Shown here: in pieces, positions 1 through 7,249 of the stretch
Position numbering within the stretch: the stretch's first letter is position 1
Layout of the letters: the number at the start of each line of letters is the position of its first letter
Source: Planctomycetaceae bacterium
GTDB taxonomy: Bacteria; Planctomycetota; Planctomycetia; Planctomycetales; Planctomycetaceae
Assembly: GCA_018699955.1 (NCBI GenBank)
Contig: JABISG010000123.1
Location: 177,364-241,363 of the forward strand
Direction of reading: 5' to 3'
DNA: 64,000 nucleotides
Program-made: the position numbers and the translations under genes
Notes under the pieces: model-generated
What the model saw: the letters and a program-made list of their open reading frames with translations, nothing else
Told to the model about the DNA's origin: nothing
Databases searched by the model: none

Positions 1-44
1 GTCCGAGTTTGGAATCGCGACAGACCAGTCTCACAAAGCGGAAT

Positions 45-971
45 TTATCCCAGCACTTTATTCAGCGTTCCTCGCAGCACGTTGCCGGAATTCTGCAGGC
101 CCATGCGTTCTTTTGGCCAGAGTTCGACTTCGACGTGTCCGACGACTCCTTTGCGGCCGAGAACCGTGGGGACTGAAATGCAGACGTCACGCAATCCGTA
201 TGCACCGTCCTGCAGCGATGAGACGGGCAGGATGCGGCGTTGGTCCAATGCGATGCTGTGAACGACGTCGGCGATGGAGACGCCGACGGCGAATCCGGCA
301 CCGCCCTTTTTCTTAATGACTTCCGCTCCGCTGCCACGGGTCTTCTTTTCTACTTCGGCAATGAGCGCCGGTGTAACGCCGGGCCATTTATCCAGCGGTA
401 AACCACCAATTTGTGCGGCCGACCAAACGGGGACCATGCTGTCGCCGTGTTCGCCCAGTATGAGTGCTTGCACTTGTGTTGGTGGCACTCCGATGCGTGC
501 CGCCAGCATGCTTCGCAGACGCGTGGTGTCGAGCACCGTTCCCAAGCCGATGACTTGTGCCGGTGGAAGCGACAAAGCGCGAACCGCCAAGTACGTGAGG
601 ACATCGACCGGATTGGAAACGACAAACACAATCGCGTCCGACTTGGTGCCGTGCTTCTTCACGTCGACAAGAATCTTCTCGAAGAGTTCGACGTTGCGAT
701 TGATCAGGTCGAGCCGACTTTCGTCGGGCTTGCGTCGCAAACCGGCCGTGATGACGATGACGTCGCTGTCGGTCACTTCCGACGTATCGCCTGCGGTGAT
801 GTTCTGATCGCCGGCGATTGAACTGCCGTGGAGCAGATCGAGCGCCTGCCCTTCACACATTTCGCGATTGACGTCAACGAGCGCGATGTCGCGGACGATT
901 CCGCCGGCCTGCAGCGCGAACGCGGCACACGAGCCGACGAGTCCGCCGCCGCCGATGATACTGACTTTCAT
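45..971 (-). CDS. Lactate/malate dehydrogenase family protein of the BMC operon
   Basis: This is a 308-residue NAD-dependent 2-hydroxyacid dehydrogenase of the LDH/MDH family, normal in length. It has an N-terminal Rossmann motif (GGGGLVGS, residues 7-14), Asp33 at the position that binds the NAD ribose, the catalytic Arg86, Arg151 and the His175 motif GEHGDS. At the specificity loop the sequence is GLRRKP, which puts Arg80 where lactate dehydrogenases have Gln and malate dehydrogenases have Arg, so oxaloacetate/malate is as likely a substrate as pyruvate/lactate. It is the last gene of the microcompartment operon, after the aldolase. I infer that it recycles NAD+/NADH for the aldehyde dehydrogenase. 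The start is an ATG. Confidence 0.9.
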   Translation of the reverse strand: MKVSIIGGGGLVGSCAAFALQAGGIVRDIALVDVNREMCEGQALDLLHGSSIAGDQNITAGDTSEVTDSDVIVITAGLRRKPDESRLDLINRNVELFEKILVDVKKHGTKSDAIVFVVSNPVDVLTYLAVRALSLPPAQVIGLGTVLDTTRLRSMLAARIGVPPTQVQALILGEHGDSMVPVWSAAQIGGLPLDKWPGVTPALIAEVEKKTRGSGAEVIKKKGGAGFAVGVSIADVVHSIALDQRRILPVSSLQDGAYGLRDVCISVPTVLGRKGVVGHVEVELWPKERMGLQNSGNVLRGTLNKVLG

Positions 972-998
972 GGTGTGGGTTCCCTGTTAAAGGATTGT

Positions 999-1020
999 CC
1001 CACGGGGCGGTGCCCGTGGG
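999..1020. repeat. 22-nt GC-rich hairpin between aldolase and dehydrogenase
   Basis: A perfect 8-bp stem (CCCACGGG/CCCGTGGG) closes a 6-nt loop in the short spacer between the aldolase stop and the dehydrogenase start. No T-run follows it, so it is more likely an RNA-processing, stability or REP-like element than a terminator. Similar hairpins lie in other spacers of this operon. Confidence 0.6.
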
Positions 1021-1034
1021 CTTTGTTTGCATTG

Positions 1035-1916
1035 TTAGCGGCTCAGTGAGGCCATGACTTTTTCGGTGATGGTCTGCACGAGCTGTTCGACGTCGGCACC
1101 ATTTGTTCCGCACGATGACGCGGGCGGCTGGAGATAGCCGGGGTACGAGGGGGCCGCTTCAAACGCGGTCTGCTTGGGAGCGTTTTCCTTGTAGCCGTCG
1201 CGGAAGGCGCTGTTGCCGCACATGTCGCAGTCTTCCACGTGAAAACGGGGATCGTCGAAGCCGAGCTTCTTCTTCAGCTCGAGCAATTCGCGAGACTCTT
1301 TCTCGCTGAAGTAGGTGACCTTTCCAAGCTGTCCGGCCAACAGCAAGATACGGCAGTAAGAGTCGAGAATTTCGGTTTTCCAGTAGGCGTCCACCAGATC
1401 CTTCCCAAAGCTGACCGTGCCGTGATTCTTGAGAATGATTGTGTTTGTCGCTTTGAGGAACGGCAAAACGGTGTCGGCAAATGCTTGACCGCCCGGAGTT
1501 TCGTAGGGAGCGATCGGTACCTCGCCCATGAACACTTCAACCTCCGGCAGAATGCACTGCGGAATCGCTTCGCCGGCCACCGCGAAGGCCGTCGCATGGG
1601 GCGGATGGCAATGGACGACCGATTTGACGTCGGGACGCTCTTTCATGATCGTCAGATGCAGCAGGATTTCACTGGTTCGCTTCCTCTTGCCGGCAATTTG
1701 ATTGCCGTCGAGATCGACAGCACAGATGTCGTCGGGAGTCATGAATCCCTTGCAGATCATCGTCGGCGAACAGAGAACTTCGTTCTCGCCAACGCGGATT
1801 GAGATGTTGCCGTCATTGGCGGCTGCGAACCCTTTGTTGTAAACCCGGCGACCGATCTCGCAGATTTCTTCTTTCAGTTTGCGATCGTGAATGCCGCTGT
1901 TCCACTTGTTGTTCAT
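1035..1916 (-). CDS. Class II (fuculose/rhamnulose-phosphate type) aldolase with C-terminal encapsulation peptide
   Basis: This 293-residue class II aldolase/adducin-fold enzyme should cleave L-fuculose-1-phosphate or L-rhamnulose-1-phosphate to DHAP and L-lactaldehyde. Visible features are the substrate-phosphate motif NDGNIS (34-39), the zinc ligands in HCH (His102, His104) and a third His in the LKNHG motif. The catalytic domain ends near residue 230. A Pro/Gly/Ala/Ser-rich linker follows, then a terminal amphipathic helix (VEQLVQTITEKVMASL) typical of BMC cargo-targeting peptides. A GAGGAG ribosome site sits about 10 nt before the ATG. In the operon it supplies the aldehyde that the compartment contains. 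Which sugar phosphate it prefers cannot be told from sequence. Confidence 0.92.
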   Translation of the reverse strand: MNNKWNSGIHDRKLKEEICEIGRRVYNKGFAAANDGNISIRVGENEVLCSPTMICKGFMTPDDICAVDLDGNQIAGKRKRTSEILLHLTIMKERPDVKSVVHCHPPHATAFAVAGEAIPQCILPEVEVFMGEVPIAPYETPGGQAFADTVLPFLKATNTIILKNHGTVSFGKDLVDAYWKTEILDSYCRILLLAGQLGKVTYFSEKESRELLELKKKLGFDDPRFHVEDCDMCGNSAFRDGYKENAPKQTAFEAAPSYPGYLQPPASSCGTNGADVEQLVQTITEKVMASLSR

Positions 1917-1939
1917 TGCTGTTTCTCCTCAAAAGTTAG

Positions 1940-1961
1940 CCGACGGTGATCAAGCCGTCGG
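1940..1961. repeat. 22-nt hairpin before the aldolase gene
   Basis: A 7-bp stem (CCGACGG/CCGTCGG) with an 8-nt loop lies between the third pentamer-shell gene and the aldolase, just upstream of the aldolase ribosome site. It belongs to the set of spacer hairpins in this operon. Confidence 0.5.
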
Positions 1962-1987
1962 GATGTCCGCCGTGTGATCACGGTGTT

Positions 1988-2266
1988 TTAGATGTCAATT
2001 GTGTCCAGAATGGCTGCGTTGTAGGCGTCGATTGGTTTCACTTCTGGATAGAATGGTGCCGACGCTTCCGCGCCGTCGCTGACGGCGATGAGACAATCGT
2101 CGCCGGCTCCGATTTCGTCGTAAACAATGTATGGCTCGCCGCGACCCGTTTCGTCGCCGCTCAACCCCTCTGCTGTCAACGGAACGGCAAGCAACCACCG
2201 CGCCGCTTCGAGCGACGGATGACATTTCGATAACGTTACGTTTCCAATGACTTCGCTGATTCGCAT
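1988..2266 (-). CDS. BMC pentameric shell protein (EutN/CcmL family, BMC-P)
   Basis: This 92-residue protein of the EutN/CcmL family forms pentamers that cap the vertices of the microcompartment shell. It starts with the family's opening beta strand (MRISEVIGNVTLS), contains the core IVYDEIGAGDDCLIA and ends in the conserved ILDTIDI segment. I chose the ATG directly before ISEVIG because the frame upstream of it encodes a spacer hairpin and unrelated residues. It is one of three BMC-P paralogs in the operon and lies between the unknown cargo gene and the aldolase. Confidence 0.92.
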   Translation of the reverse strand: MRISEVIGNVTLSKCHPSLEAARWLLAVPLTAEGLSGDETGRGEPYIVYDEIGAGDDCLIAVSDGAEASAPFYPEVKPIDAYNAAILDTIDI

Positions 2267-2287
2267 GTTTGTCTTTCGCGTGGTTGT

Positions 2288-2307
2288 CCCGCCGACGGAG
2301 CGGCGGG
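2288..2307. repeat. 20-nt hairpin in operon spacer
   Basis: A perfect 7-bp stem (CCCGCCG/CGGCGGG) with loop ACGGAG lies just upstream of a BMC-P gene. The same 6-nt loop recurs in the hairpin at 36114-36135. Confidence 0.55.
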
Positions 2308-2316
2308 CTACCTTTT

Positions 2317-3021
2317 TCATTCCGACCAGTTCTGTGGGACTTGCGGCGGACCGTCGGCCGGGAGTTGCCGCAGAATATTTCTCAGTCCAAAAAACGGTTG
2401 CTCGACTGGATTAATGCACAACAAGTTGGCCCCCATGGCGGCGGTGACGGCTTTCACGGTACCGGCATCGTTGGCAATTGCAGCACGAATACGGCGGTTG
2501 CGATTTGCCAGGCAGGCGGCCAGTTGAGGGTGTTCGCTGAAGATAATGGCTCCGTCTGCATTGGCTCGGCAGATGAGGCCGACCGCTGTTTGGACGGCTT
2601 CATCGTTCGTTCCAACAAGTTCACAGCTGACGATTGCTCCTGGTTTTTGAATCGCGTCGTCTAATGCAGTTTTCAACGCAGTCGTGCATTTGGTTACGAT
2701 TGCCACCCATCGGCTGCCGCTTGCAGTTTGTTTCGTTGTTGTCGTTTGCCTCTGAATGGTGATGCCGCGTTGTCGCATCAGGTCACGGGCCGATGGTGTC
2801 AGCACCGCATGTTGTCCGATGTTGACCGTCTTGTCGCCGTTGACTCGCGATGCCAGCAAGTCGCCGGTGATGATTGTGTCTTCGATTGAAGCAGGAGTGT
2901 TGTTTGAGCCGAGGGGTTGCCCCCCCCCGCTCGGGTTGTCGGTGCGCGCGGCGTTCTCGCCTCGCTGGAATTGCTCCAGGACGCTGCGAACGATCGTCTC
3001 GATCAATTGTTCGTCGCCCAT
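2317..3021 (-). CDS. Unknown BMC cargo protein with N-terminal targeting-like helix
   Basis: I recognise this 234-residue protein only as the uncharacterised member of planctomycete-type BMC operons. Its N-terminus (residues 2-17, GDEQLIETIVRSVLEQ) is an amphipathic helix like known cargo-targeting peptides, followed by a Gly/Asn/Ser-rich linker to about residue 45. A short segment with IITGDLLA and the ITIQRQTT strand follows, then an alpha/beta domain of about 130 residues that may be of RpiB/LacAB type. The chosen ATG overlaps the stop of the upstream shell gene by one base (TAATG), which indicates translational coupling. An in-frame start 30 nt further upstream is possible but less likely. 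Function is unknown. Confidence 0.8.
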   Translation of the reverse strand: MGDEQLIETIVRSVLEQFQRGENAARTDNPSGGGQPLGSNNTPASIEDTIITGDLLASRVNGDKTVNIGQHAVLTPSARDLMRQRGITIQRQTTTTKQTASGSRWVAIVTKCTTALKTALDDAIQKPGAIVSCELVGTNDEAVQTAVGLICRANADGAIIFSEHPQLAACLANRNRRIRAAIANDAGTVKAVTAAMGANLLCINPVEQPFFGLRNILRQLPADGPPQVPQNWSE

Positions 3022-3278
3022 TATTTGTCTGCCAATCCAATCACTGCCCAACGCACGGGCGTGTTGTTCGATCCGACCGCTTCACGCACGAATTGTCCGT
3101 CGCTTGAAAGCAAGACTTGATCACCCCGACCGCTTCCCAAGCTATCGATCACCAACAGCGGTCCGCCGTCGGCTTGGCCGGCCGCATCGAGTGGCTGCGC
3201 CACGGCGAGTTTCCACCCCTCCATCGAGGCGTGCTTCACGGTGGCCGTTGCGCGGCCGATGATGGTTGCTAGTTGCAT
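3021..3278 (-). CDS. BMC pentameric shell protein (EutN/CcmL family)
   Basis: This 85-residue EutN/CcmL-type protein opens with MQLATIIGRATATVKH and carries the family core LLVIDSLGSGRGDQVLL, then the closing strand segment VRWAVIGLAD. It would occupy shell vertices. Its stop codon shares a base with the start of the following unknown cargo gene, so the two are translationally coupled. It is the shortest of the three pentamer proteins here. Confidence 0.92.
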   Translation of the reverse strand: MQLATIIGRATATVKHASMEGWKLAVAQPLDAAGQADGGPLLVIDSLGSGRGDQVLLSSDGQFVREAVGSNNTPVRWAVIGLADK

Positions 3279-3299
3279 GGACGTTGTGTGATTAAGGGG

Positions 3300-3317
3300 A
3301 CGCTAAACCGCAAGCGT
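3300..3317 (+). repeat. AAACCGCAAGCG dispersed repeat, copy 1
   Basis: The exact 12-mer AAACCGCAAGCG (3305-3316) sits in the spacer between the aldehyde dehydrogenase and a shell gene, with flanking ACGCT/AGCGT able to form a small stem. The same 12-mer occurs four more times in this window, at 17187, 18737, 21623 and 34026, always on the plus strand and at or near gene borders. Confidence 0.7.
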
Positions 3318-3330
3318 TGATCTGAATTCG

Positions 3331-4764
3331 TTAGATGATGCGTAAGTCGCCGGCGAGGGTGCAGCGGCGTTCGCGGGTGAATGTCAGTGGGCTGGTTACA
3401 CCTTCGCCTGTGGGGCCGGCGATGCTGAACGACAGGTAGCCTTCGCCACCGGTTCCCAGTCCGGCGACCGACGGGCCGTTCTTGATGAACAACGTCGTGT
3501 CCATTTTGCGGGCCATAATGGTCATGGTTCGCACGTTGCGCGAATGAATGATCGCCGTGTGTCCGAAGCCGTGCTCGAATTCCTTCGCGTAGTCAATTGC
3601 CTGGTTGACATCGCGGCAGCGAATGAACGGCACGAAGGGCATCATCTGCTCTTCCGGAACGAACGGGTTGTTCGTGTCGGTTTCGCCGTACAGAATTTGC
3701 GTGCCGGCGGGAATCTTCAGCCCGATCTTTTCTGCCAACACGGCCGGGTCCTGGCCGATCAGATCGCGGTTGAGCATCGCGTGTCCGCCCGGTTGTTCCG
3801 GCGGGCTGAAGGCGATGGCTGTTAGCTGCGCCACTTGTTGTGCGTTCAAACGGTATCCACCGTGACGGCCGACAGCATCCATCAGCTTGTCGAAAATACA
3901 ATCGACGGCGAAGACTTCCTTCTCGCCGATGCACAACAGGTTGTTGTCGTAGGCTGCACCAATGACCGTTGATCTCGCGGCGTTGTCGAGGTCGGCCGTC
4001 TCGTCCACCACCACCGGCGGGTTACCGGGACCGGCGACAATTGCGCGCTTTTTGGCACCGAGGGCGGCCCGTGCGACACCCGGTCCACCGGTGACGCACA
4101 ACAGCCGAATGCCACGATGGTTGAACACTTCCTCGGCCGATTCCAGAGTCGGCTCTTCGATGATCGTCACCAAATTTGCGATGCCGATTGCCGCGTGAAT
4201 GGCACGGTTGAATCGCCGCACACCTTCGCAGGCAATCTTCTTGCCGCTGGGATGCGGGTTGACGACGATGGTGTTGCCGGCCGAGACCATGCTGACAAAG
4301 TTGCTGGCCAGCGTTGGCAGCGAATGCGTGACGGGCGTGATTGCGCCGATGACACCAAAGGGGGCGTGCTCGGTCACCGTTAAACCGTTGTCGCCGCTAA
4401 GTGCTTCGCAGCGAAGAAATTCCGTTCCCGGAACCACCTGGATGCCTTGCAGCTTTTCGATTTTGTGATCGAGGCGGCCGATCTTCGTTTCTTCAATTTC
4501 CAGTCGGCCAAGTTCTTCGGCCTGATCGTTGCAGATGTCTTTGACGCACTGGACCGCAGTCTCACGATCCTTGAGAGTCGCTGCCTTCAATTGGTGATAC
4601 GCCTCGATGGCGGCGACGACGGCATCGTCCACCGTTTGAAACACTCCCCAGTCGCCTGCAGCCGATGTGCCGTTTGTTCCAGCGGTGCGAGCCGGTCGCT
4701 TGCCTAACTGTTCCAGCACTTCCTGCACCACGGTACGAATGGCCTGTTCGTTTGCTTGAATCAT
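3331..4764 (-). CDS. CoA-acylating aldehyde dehydrogenase (PduP/EutE-like) of the BMC
   Basis: This 477-residue enzyme should oxidise the compartment aldehyde (lactaldehyde or propionaldehyde) to acyl-CoA with NAD+. Residues 4-21 form an amphipathic targeting helix (ANEQAIRTVVQEVLEQLG), followed by a low-complexity linker rich in Thr, Gly and Ala. The dehydrogenase domain shows TPVTHSLPT, the glycine-rich GNTIVVNPHPSGKK stretch and the catalytic Cys278 in DNNLLCIGEKEV. Length and architecture match PduP. It lies between two BMC-P shell genes, and PduL and acetate kinase in the same operon should process its product. Confidence 0.93.
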   Translation of the reverse strand: MIQANEQAIRTVVQEVLEQLGKRPARTAGTNGTSAAGDWGVFQTVDDAVVAAIEAYHQLKAATLKDRETAVQCVKDICNDQAEELGRLEIEETKIGRLDHKIEKLQGIQVVPGTEFLRCEALSGDNGLTVTEHAPFGVIGAITPVTHSLPTLASNFVSMVSAGNTIVVNPHPSGKKIACEGVRRFNRAIHAAIGIANLVTIIEEPTLESAEEVFNHRGIRLLCVTGGPGVARAALGAKKRAIVAGPGNPPVVVDETADLDNAARSTVIGAAYDNNLLCIGEKEVFAVDCIFDKLMDAVGRHGGYRLNAQQVAQLTAIAFSPPEQPGGHAMLNRDLIGQDPAVLAEKIGLKIPAGTQILYGETDTNNPFVPEEQMMPFVPFIRCRDVNQAIDYAKEFEHGFGHTAIIHSRNVRTMTIMARKMDTTLFIKNGPSVAGLGTGGEGYLSFSIAGPTGEGVTSPLTFTRERRCTLAGDLRII

Positions 4765-4843
4765 GAGTGTCTCTCTTTATTGTTTCGCGAGTGTCAGTTG
4801 CCCGACTCACTTCGTGTTATTGTGATCTGCCCGACGCTCAGAG

Positions 4844-5155
4844 TTACTCCGTCGATGAAAAGATTGACGACTCACCGACGCGCACCTGATCGACGATTCC
4901 GATGACGGCCGCGTCGATGGGCAAGCTCTTTGTGTCCGGCGTCAATCGTGCGCTCGATCCCTGCACGCACAGTACAATTTCACCTTCACCCGCACCGACC
5001 GTATCGACAACAACAAACGTGCGTCCGGTTGGCTTCAAATCGCTCTGGTCTTGCTCGTTGACACGCAACGGCTCGACGATGAGCAGTTTTTGGCCGACCA
5101 TTGACTCAACCTTTTGCGTTGCCACGAGGCTGCCGGTGATTCGGGCGATGAACAT
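4844..5155 (-). CDS. BMC pentameric shell protein (EutN/CcmL family)
   Basis: This 103-residue EutN/CcmL protein begins MFIARITGSLVATQK and has the core FVVVDTVGAGEGEIVL and the closing AAVIGIVDQV segment. A 10-residue tail after the fold (VGESSIFSSTE) is longer than in the other two paralogs. The start was placed at the ATG before FIARITG because the twelve residues in front do not belong to the family and start at a weaker codon. It would serve as a shell vertex protein. Confidence 0.92.
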   Translation of the reverse strand: MFIARITGSLVATQKVESMVGQKLLIVEPLRVNEQDQSDLKPTGRTFVVVDTVGAGEGEIVLCVQGSSARLTPDTKSLPIDAAVIGIVDQVRVGESSIFSSTE

Positions 5156-5182
5156 GGGATGGTTTCCTGGTGACGATTGGGA

Positions 5183-5199
5183 CGCGACCACTGGTCGCG
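5183..5199. repeat. Palindrome between acetate kinase and shell gene
   Basis: The arms CGCGACCA and TGGTCGCG are perfect complements around a single C. The hairpin lies in the 72-nt spacer between the acetate kinase stop and the shell gene start, so it may be an RNA hairpin or a dyad protein site. Confidence 0.45.
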
Positions 5200-5227
5200 G
5201 CTTTACATAATTATTTCTGCAACGGTT

Positions 5228-6412
5228 TTAGGTTTGCAAAAGGGCCGCCGATTGACGGGCGACGACGAGTTCTTCGTTTGTGGGGATGACCCAGATGTCG
5301 ACGTTGCTGTCGTCGCTGGCGATGCGTGCCTCACCATCGACATTGTCGTTTCGTTTGGAACTAAGATGCACTCCGGCCCATTGCATGTCGTGAAGGACCT
5401 CGCTGCGAATGCGATTGCTGTTTTCGCCAATGCCGCCGGTAAACACAATCGCATCGACCCCGCCTAACAATGTCATCTGCCCGCCCAGATAATGACGAAT
5501 CGAAGACACAAACAATTTCAGTGCCAGATCGGCTCGCTCGTCGCCGGCCTCGGCTGCCTGTTCCAAATCGCGGACGTCACCGCTTGTGCCGCTTACTCCC
5601 AACAACCCACTTTGCGTTGCCAGATCATTGAGCAATTCTTCCAAACTCTTGCCGCTGGCCCGCATCAAAACCGGCAATGCAAACGGATCGAAATCGCCGA
5701 CGCGGTTGTTGTGCGGCAGGCCGGTTTGCGGACTCATTCCTAAACTGTTTGCCACCGACTCGCCGTTACGAATTGCACACAGTGAACTGCTTCCCCCCAG
5801 ATGGCAGGAAATGATTCGCAGGTCATCGCGTCCAAGGATTTCAGCAGTGCGGCCGGCAATGTAACGGTGACTGGCACCGTGAAATCCCCACCGCTGCACG
5901 TCGTACTGCTCCTTCCACTCCATCGGAACCGCATACAGTCGGTTCTCCGGAGGAATGCTGTCGTGAAAACCGGTTTCCAACGCCGCCACAAGTGGAATGT
6001 CGGGAAATGCTTCGTTCAGCTCTCGCATCGCCCGCGCATACGGCGGATTGTGTGCCGGTGCCACGTCGGCCAATCGCTCCATCGCAGCCAGCAGTTCCTC
6101 ATTAACTCGCCGCACTCCGCTCAAACGGCCAGCAAACACCGCTTTGAAACCAATCGCCGCCACCTCCGACACTTCGCCAAGGCAGCCCCAATCGGGATTC
6201 GTCAACTGCTCCAGACACGATCGTACGGCGGCCGCATGATCGGCGACGTGAGCCGTTGTCTCTTCTCGGTGCTCGCCGATTTCAACCATCAAGCTGCTTT
6301 CGGCCCCGCCGATACGATCGATTGCGCCGCGCGCAAGCTGAGTCTCGCTCGGGAGGTCGTACAGACGATACTTGAAGCTCGTCGAACCCAAATTGGCTAC
6401 GAGAATTTTCAT
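5228..6412 (-). CDS. ackA: Acetate/propionate kinase
   Basis: This 394-residue acetokinase-family enzyme converts acyl-phosphate and ADP to the free acid and ATP. It opens with MKILVANLGSTSFKYRLYD, has the ASKHA phosphate motif region GFHGASHRYIAG and the conserved HLGGSSSLCAI and FTGGIGENS segments. The chosen ATG gives the family N-terminus; an in-frame upstream start would add 14 unrelated residues. Inside this operon it should act on the acyl-phosphate made by PduL (lactyl- or propionyl-phosphate), giving substrate-level ATP. It may work at or outside the shell, as it shows no targeting peptide. Confidence 0.95.
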   Translation of the reverse strand: MKILVANLGSTSFKYRLYDLPSETQLARGAIDRIGGAESSLMVEIGEHREETTAHVADHAAAVRSCLEQLTNPDWGCLGEVSEVAAIGFKAVFAGRLSGVRRVNEELLAAMERLADVAPAHNPPYARAMRELNEAFPDIPLVAALETGFHDSIPPENRLYAVPMEWKEQYDVQRWGFHGASHRYIAGRTAEILGRDDLRIISCHLGGSSSLCAIRNGESVANSLGMSPQTGLPHNNRVGDFDPFALPVLMRASGKSLEELLNDLATQSGLLGVSGTSGDVRDLEQAAEAGDERADLALKLFVSSIRHYLGGQMTLLGGVDAIVFTGGIGENSNRIRSEVLHDMQWAGVHLSSKRNDNVDGEARIASDDSNVDIWVIPTNEELVVARQSAALLQT

Positions 6413-6498
6413 GACATGATCCAACGTCGTGTTGTGGTTGATGCTGCGGTGCAATTCACCGCAGTCAATGTGCCTCCATGATGATCAAAAACCATGCC

Positions 6499-6771
6499 TT
6501 AGACGAAATGATCCAGCAGGCTCTGGTCGGGCCGTGGGATCAGGTGGGCGCTGACCAGTTCGCCAACCTGCGAAGCGGCTGCTGCACCGGCATCGACGGC
6601 TGCGCGGACCGAACCGACGTCGCCTTTGATAATGGTTGTTACGTACGCGCCGCCAATTTGCACCTGCTTGACCAGGCTGACATTTGCGGCTTTCAGCATT
6701 GCGTCGGCCGACTCGATCTGGGCGATGAGGCCCTTCGTTTCGATCAGGCCGATTGCTTCACTAGCTGCCAT
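6499..6771 (-). CDS. BMC hexameric shell protein (BMC-H)
   Basis: This 90-residue single-domain BMC protein forms the hexagonal facet tiles of the shell. It has the canonical start region EAIGLIETKGLIAQIESADAM, the central strand VTTIIKGDVGSVRAAVDAG and the closing HLIPRP motif. It lies next to a second BMC-H gene and the two differ mainly at the pore-facing and C-terminal segments. A tail of eight residues (DQSLLDHFV) follows the core. Confidence 0.95.
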   Translation of the reverse strand: MAASEAIGLIETKGLIAQIESADAMLKAANVSLVKQVQIGGAYVTTIIKGDVGSVRAAVDAGAAAASQVGELVSAHLIPRPDQSLLDHFV

Positions 6772-6808
6772 GTTGCTTATCCTTGCTTGAAAAGAATGCG
6801 TTGTATTA

Positions 6809-6830
6809 CCGACGGGACGCAGCCCGACGG
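6809..6830. repeat. 22-nt hairpin between the two BMC-H genes
   Basis: An 8-bp stem with one mismatch (CCGACGGG/CCCGACGG) closes loop ACGCAG in the 72-nt spacer between the shell genes. It matches the size and layout of the other spacer hairpins of the operon. Confidence 0.5.
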
Positions 6831-6843
6831 CTTTGACTGGGTT

Positions 6844-7134
6844 TTACTTGGACGCTTTTTGCGGCAAGACGGCGGCCAACTCTTCGTGCGGTCGCGGAAT
6901 GACTTGCACGCTGACCACTTCACCAACCTTGCTGGCGGCGCTGGCACCGGCGTCGATCGCTGCTTTGACTGCAGCCACATCGCCGACAACAAACGCAGTG
7001 ACCAGACCACTGCCAACCTTGTCCCAGCCGACCATCTGAACGTTGGCCGCTTTCAACATTGCGTCACAGGCTTCGATTAGTGAGATGAGACCTTTGGTCT
7101 CGATCATGCCCAGGGCTTCCATCGCTTTTGCCAT
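6844..7134 (-). CDS. BMC hexameric shell protein (BMC-H)
   Basis: This 96-residue BMC-H protein contains the conserved EALGMIETKGLISLIEACDAM start, GLVTAFVVGDVAAVKAAI and the closing VIPRPHEEL. Compared with its neighbour it has a longer C-terminus (LAAVLPQKASK). It precedes the other BMC-H gene in transcription. Shell hexamers are usually the most abundant products of such operons, and the spacer hairpins around both genes could help raise their mRNA level. Confidence 0.95.
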   Translation of the reverse strand: MAKAMEALGMIETKGLISLIEACDAMLKAANVQMVGWDKVGSGLVTAFVVGDVAAVKAAIDAGASAASKVGEVVSVQVIPRPHEELAAVLPQKASK

Positions 7135-7221
7135 CAGTTGGTTCTCCCCATGTTGATGGATGGATTAGTGAGCGACATCGCGTCGCTCGGAAACAGTAAC
7201 AATCAAACACGTCTCAAAAAG

Positions 7222-7243
7222 CCGACAGGTTGCACCCCGTCGG
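7222..7243. repeat. 22-nt hairpin downstream of pduL
   Basis: The arms CCGACAGG and CCCGTCGG pair over 8 positions with one mismatch around a 6-nt loop. The hairpin lies just after the pduL stop and upstream of the first shell gene. Confidence 0.5.
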
Positions 7244-7249
7244 AATACC

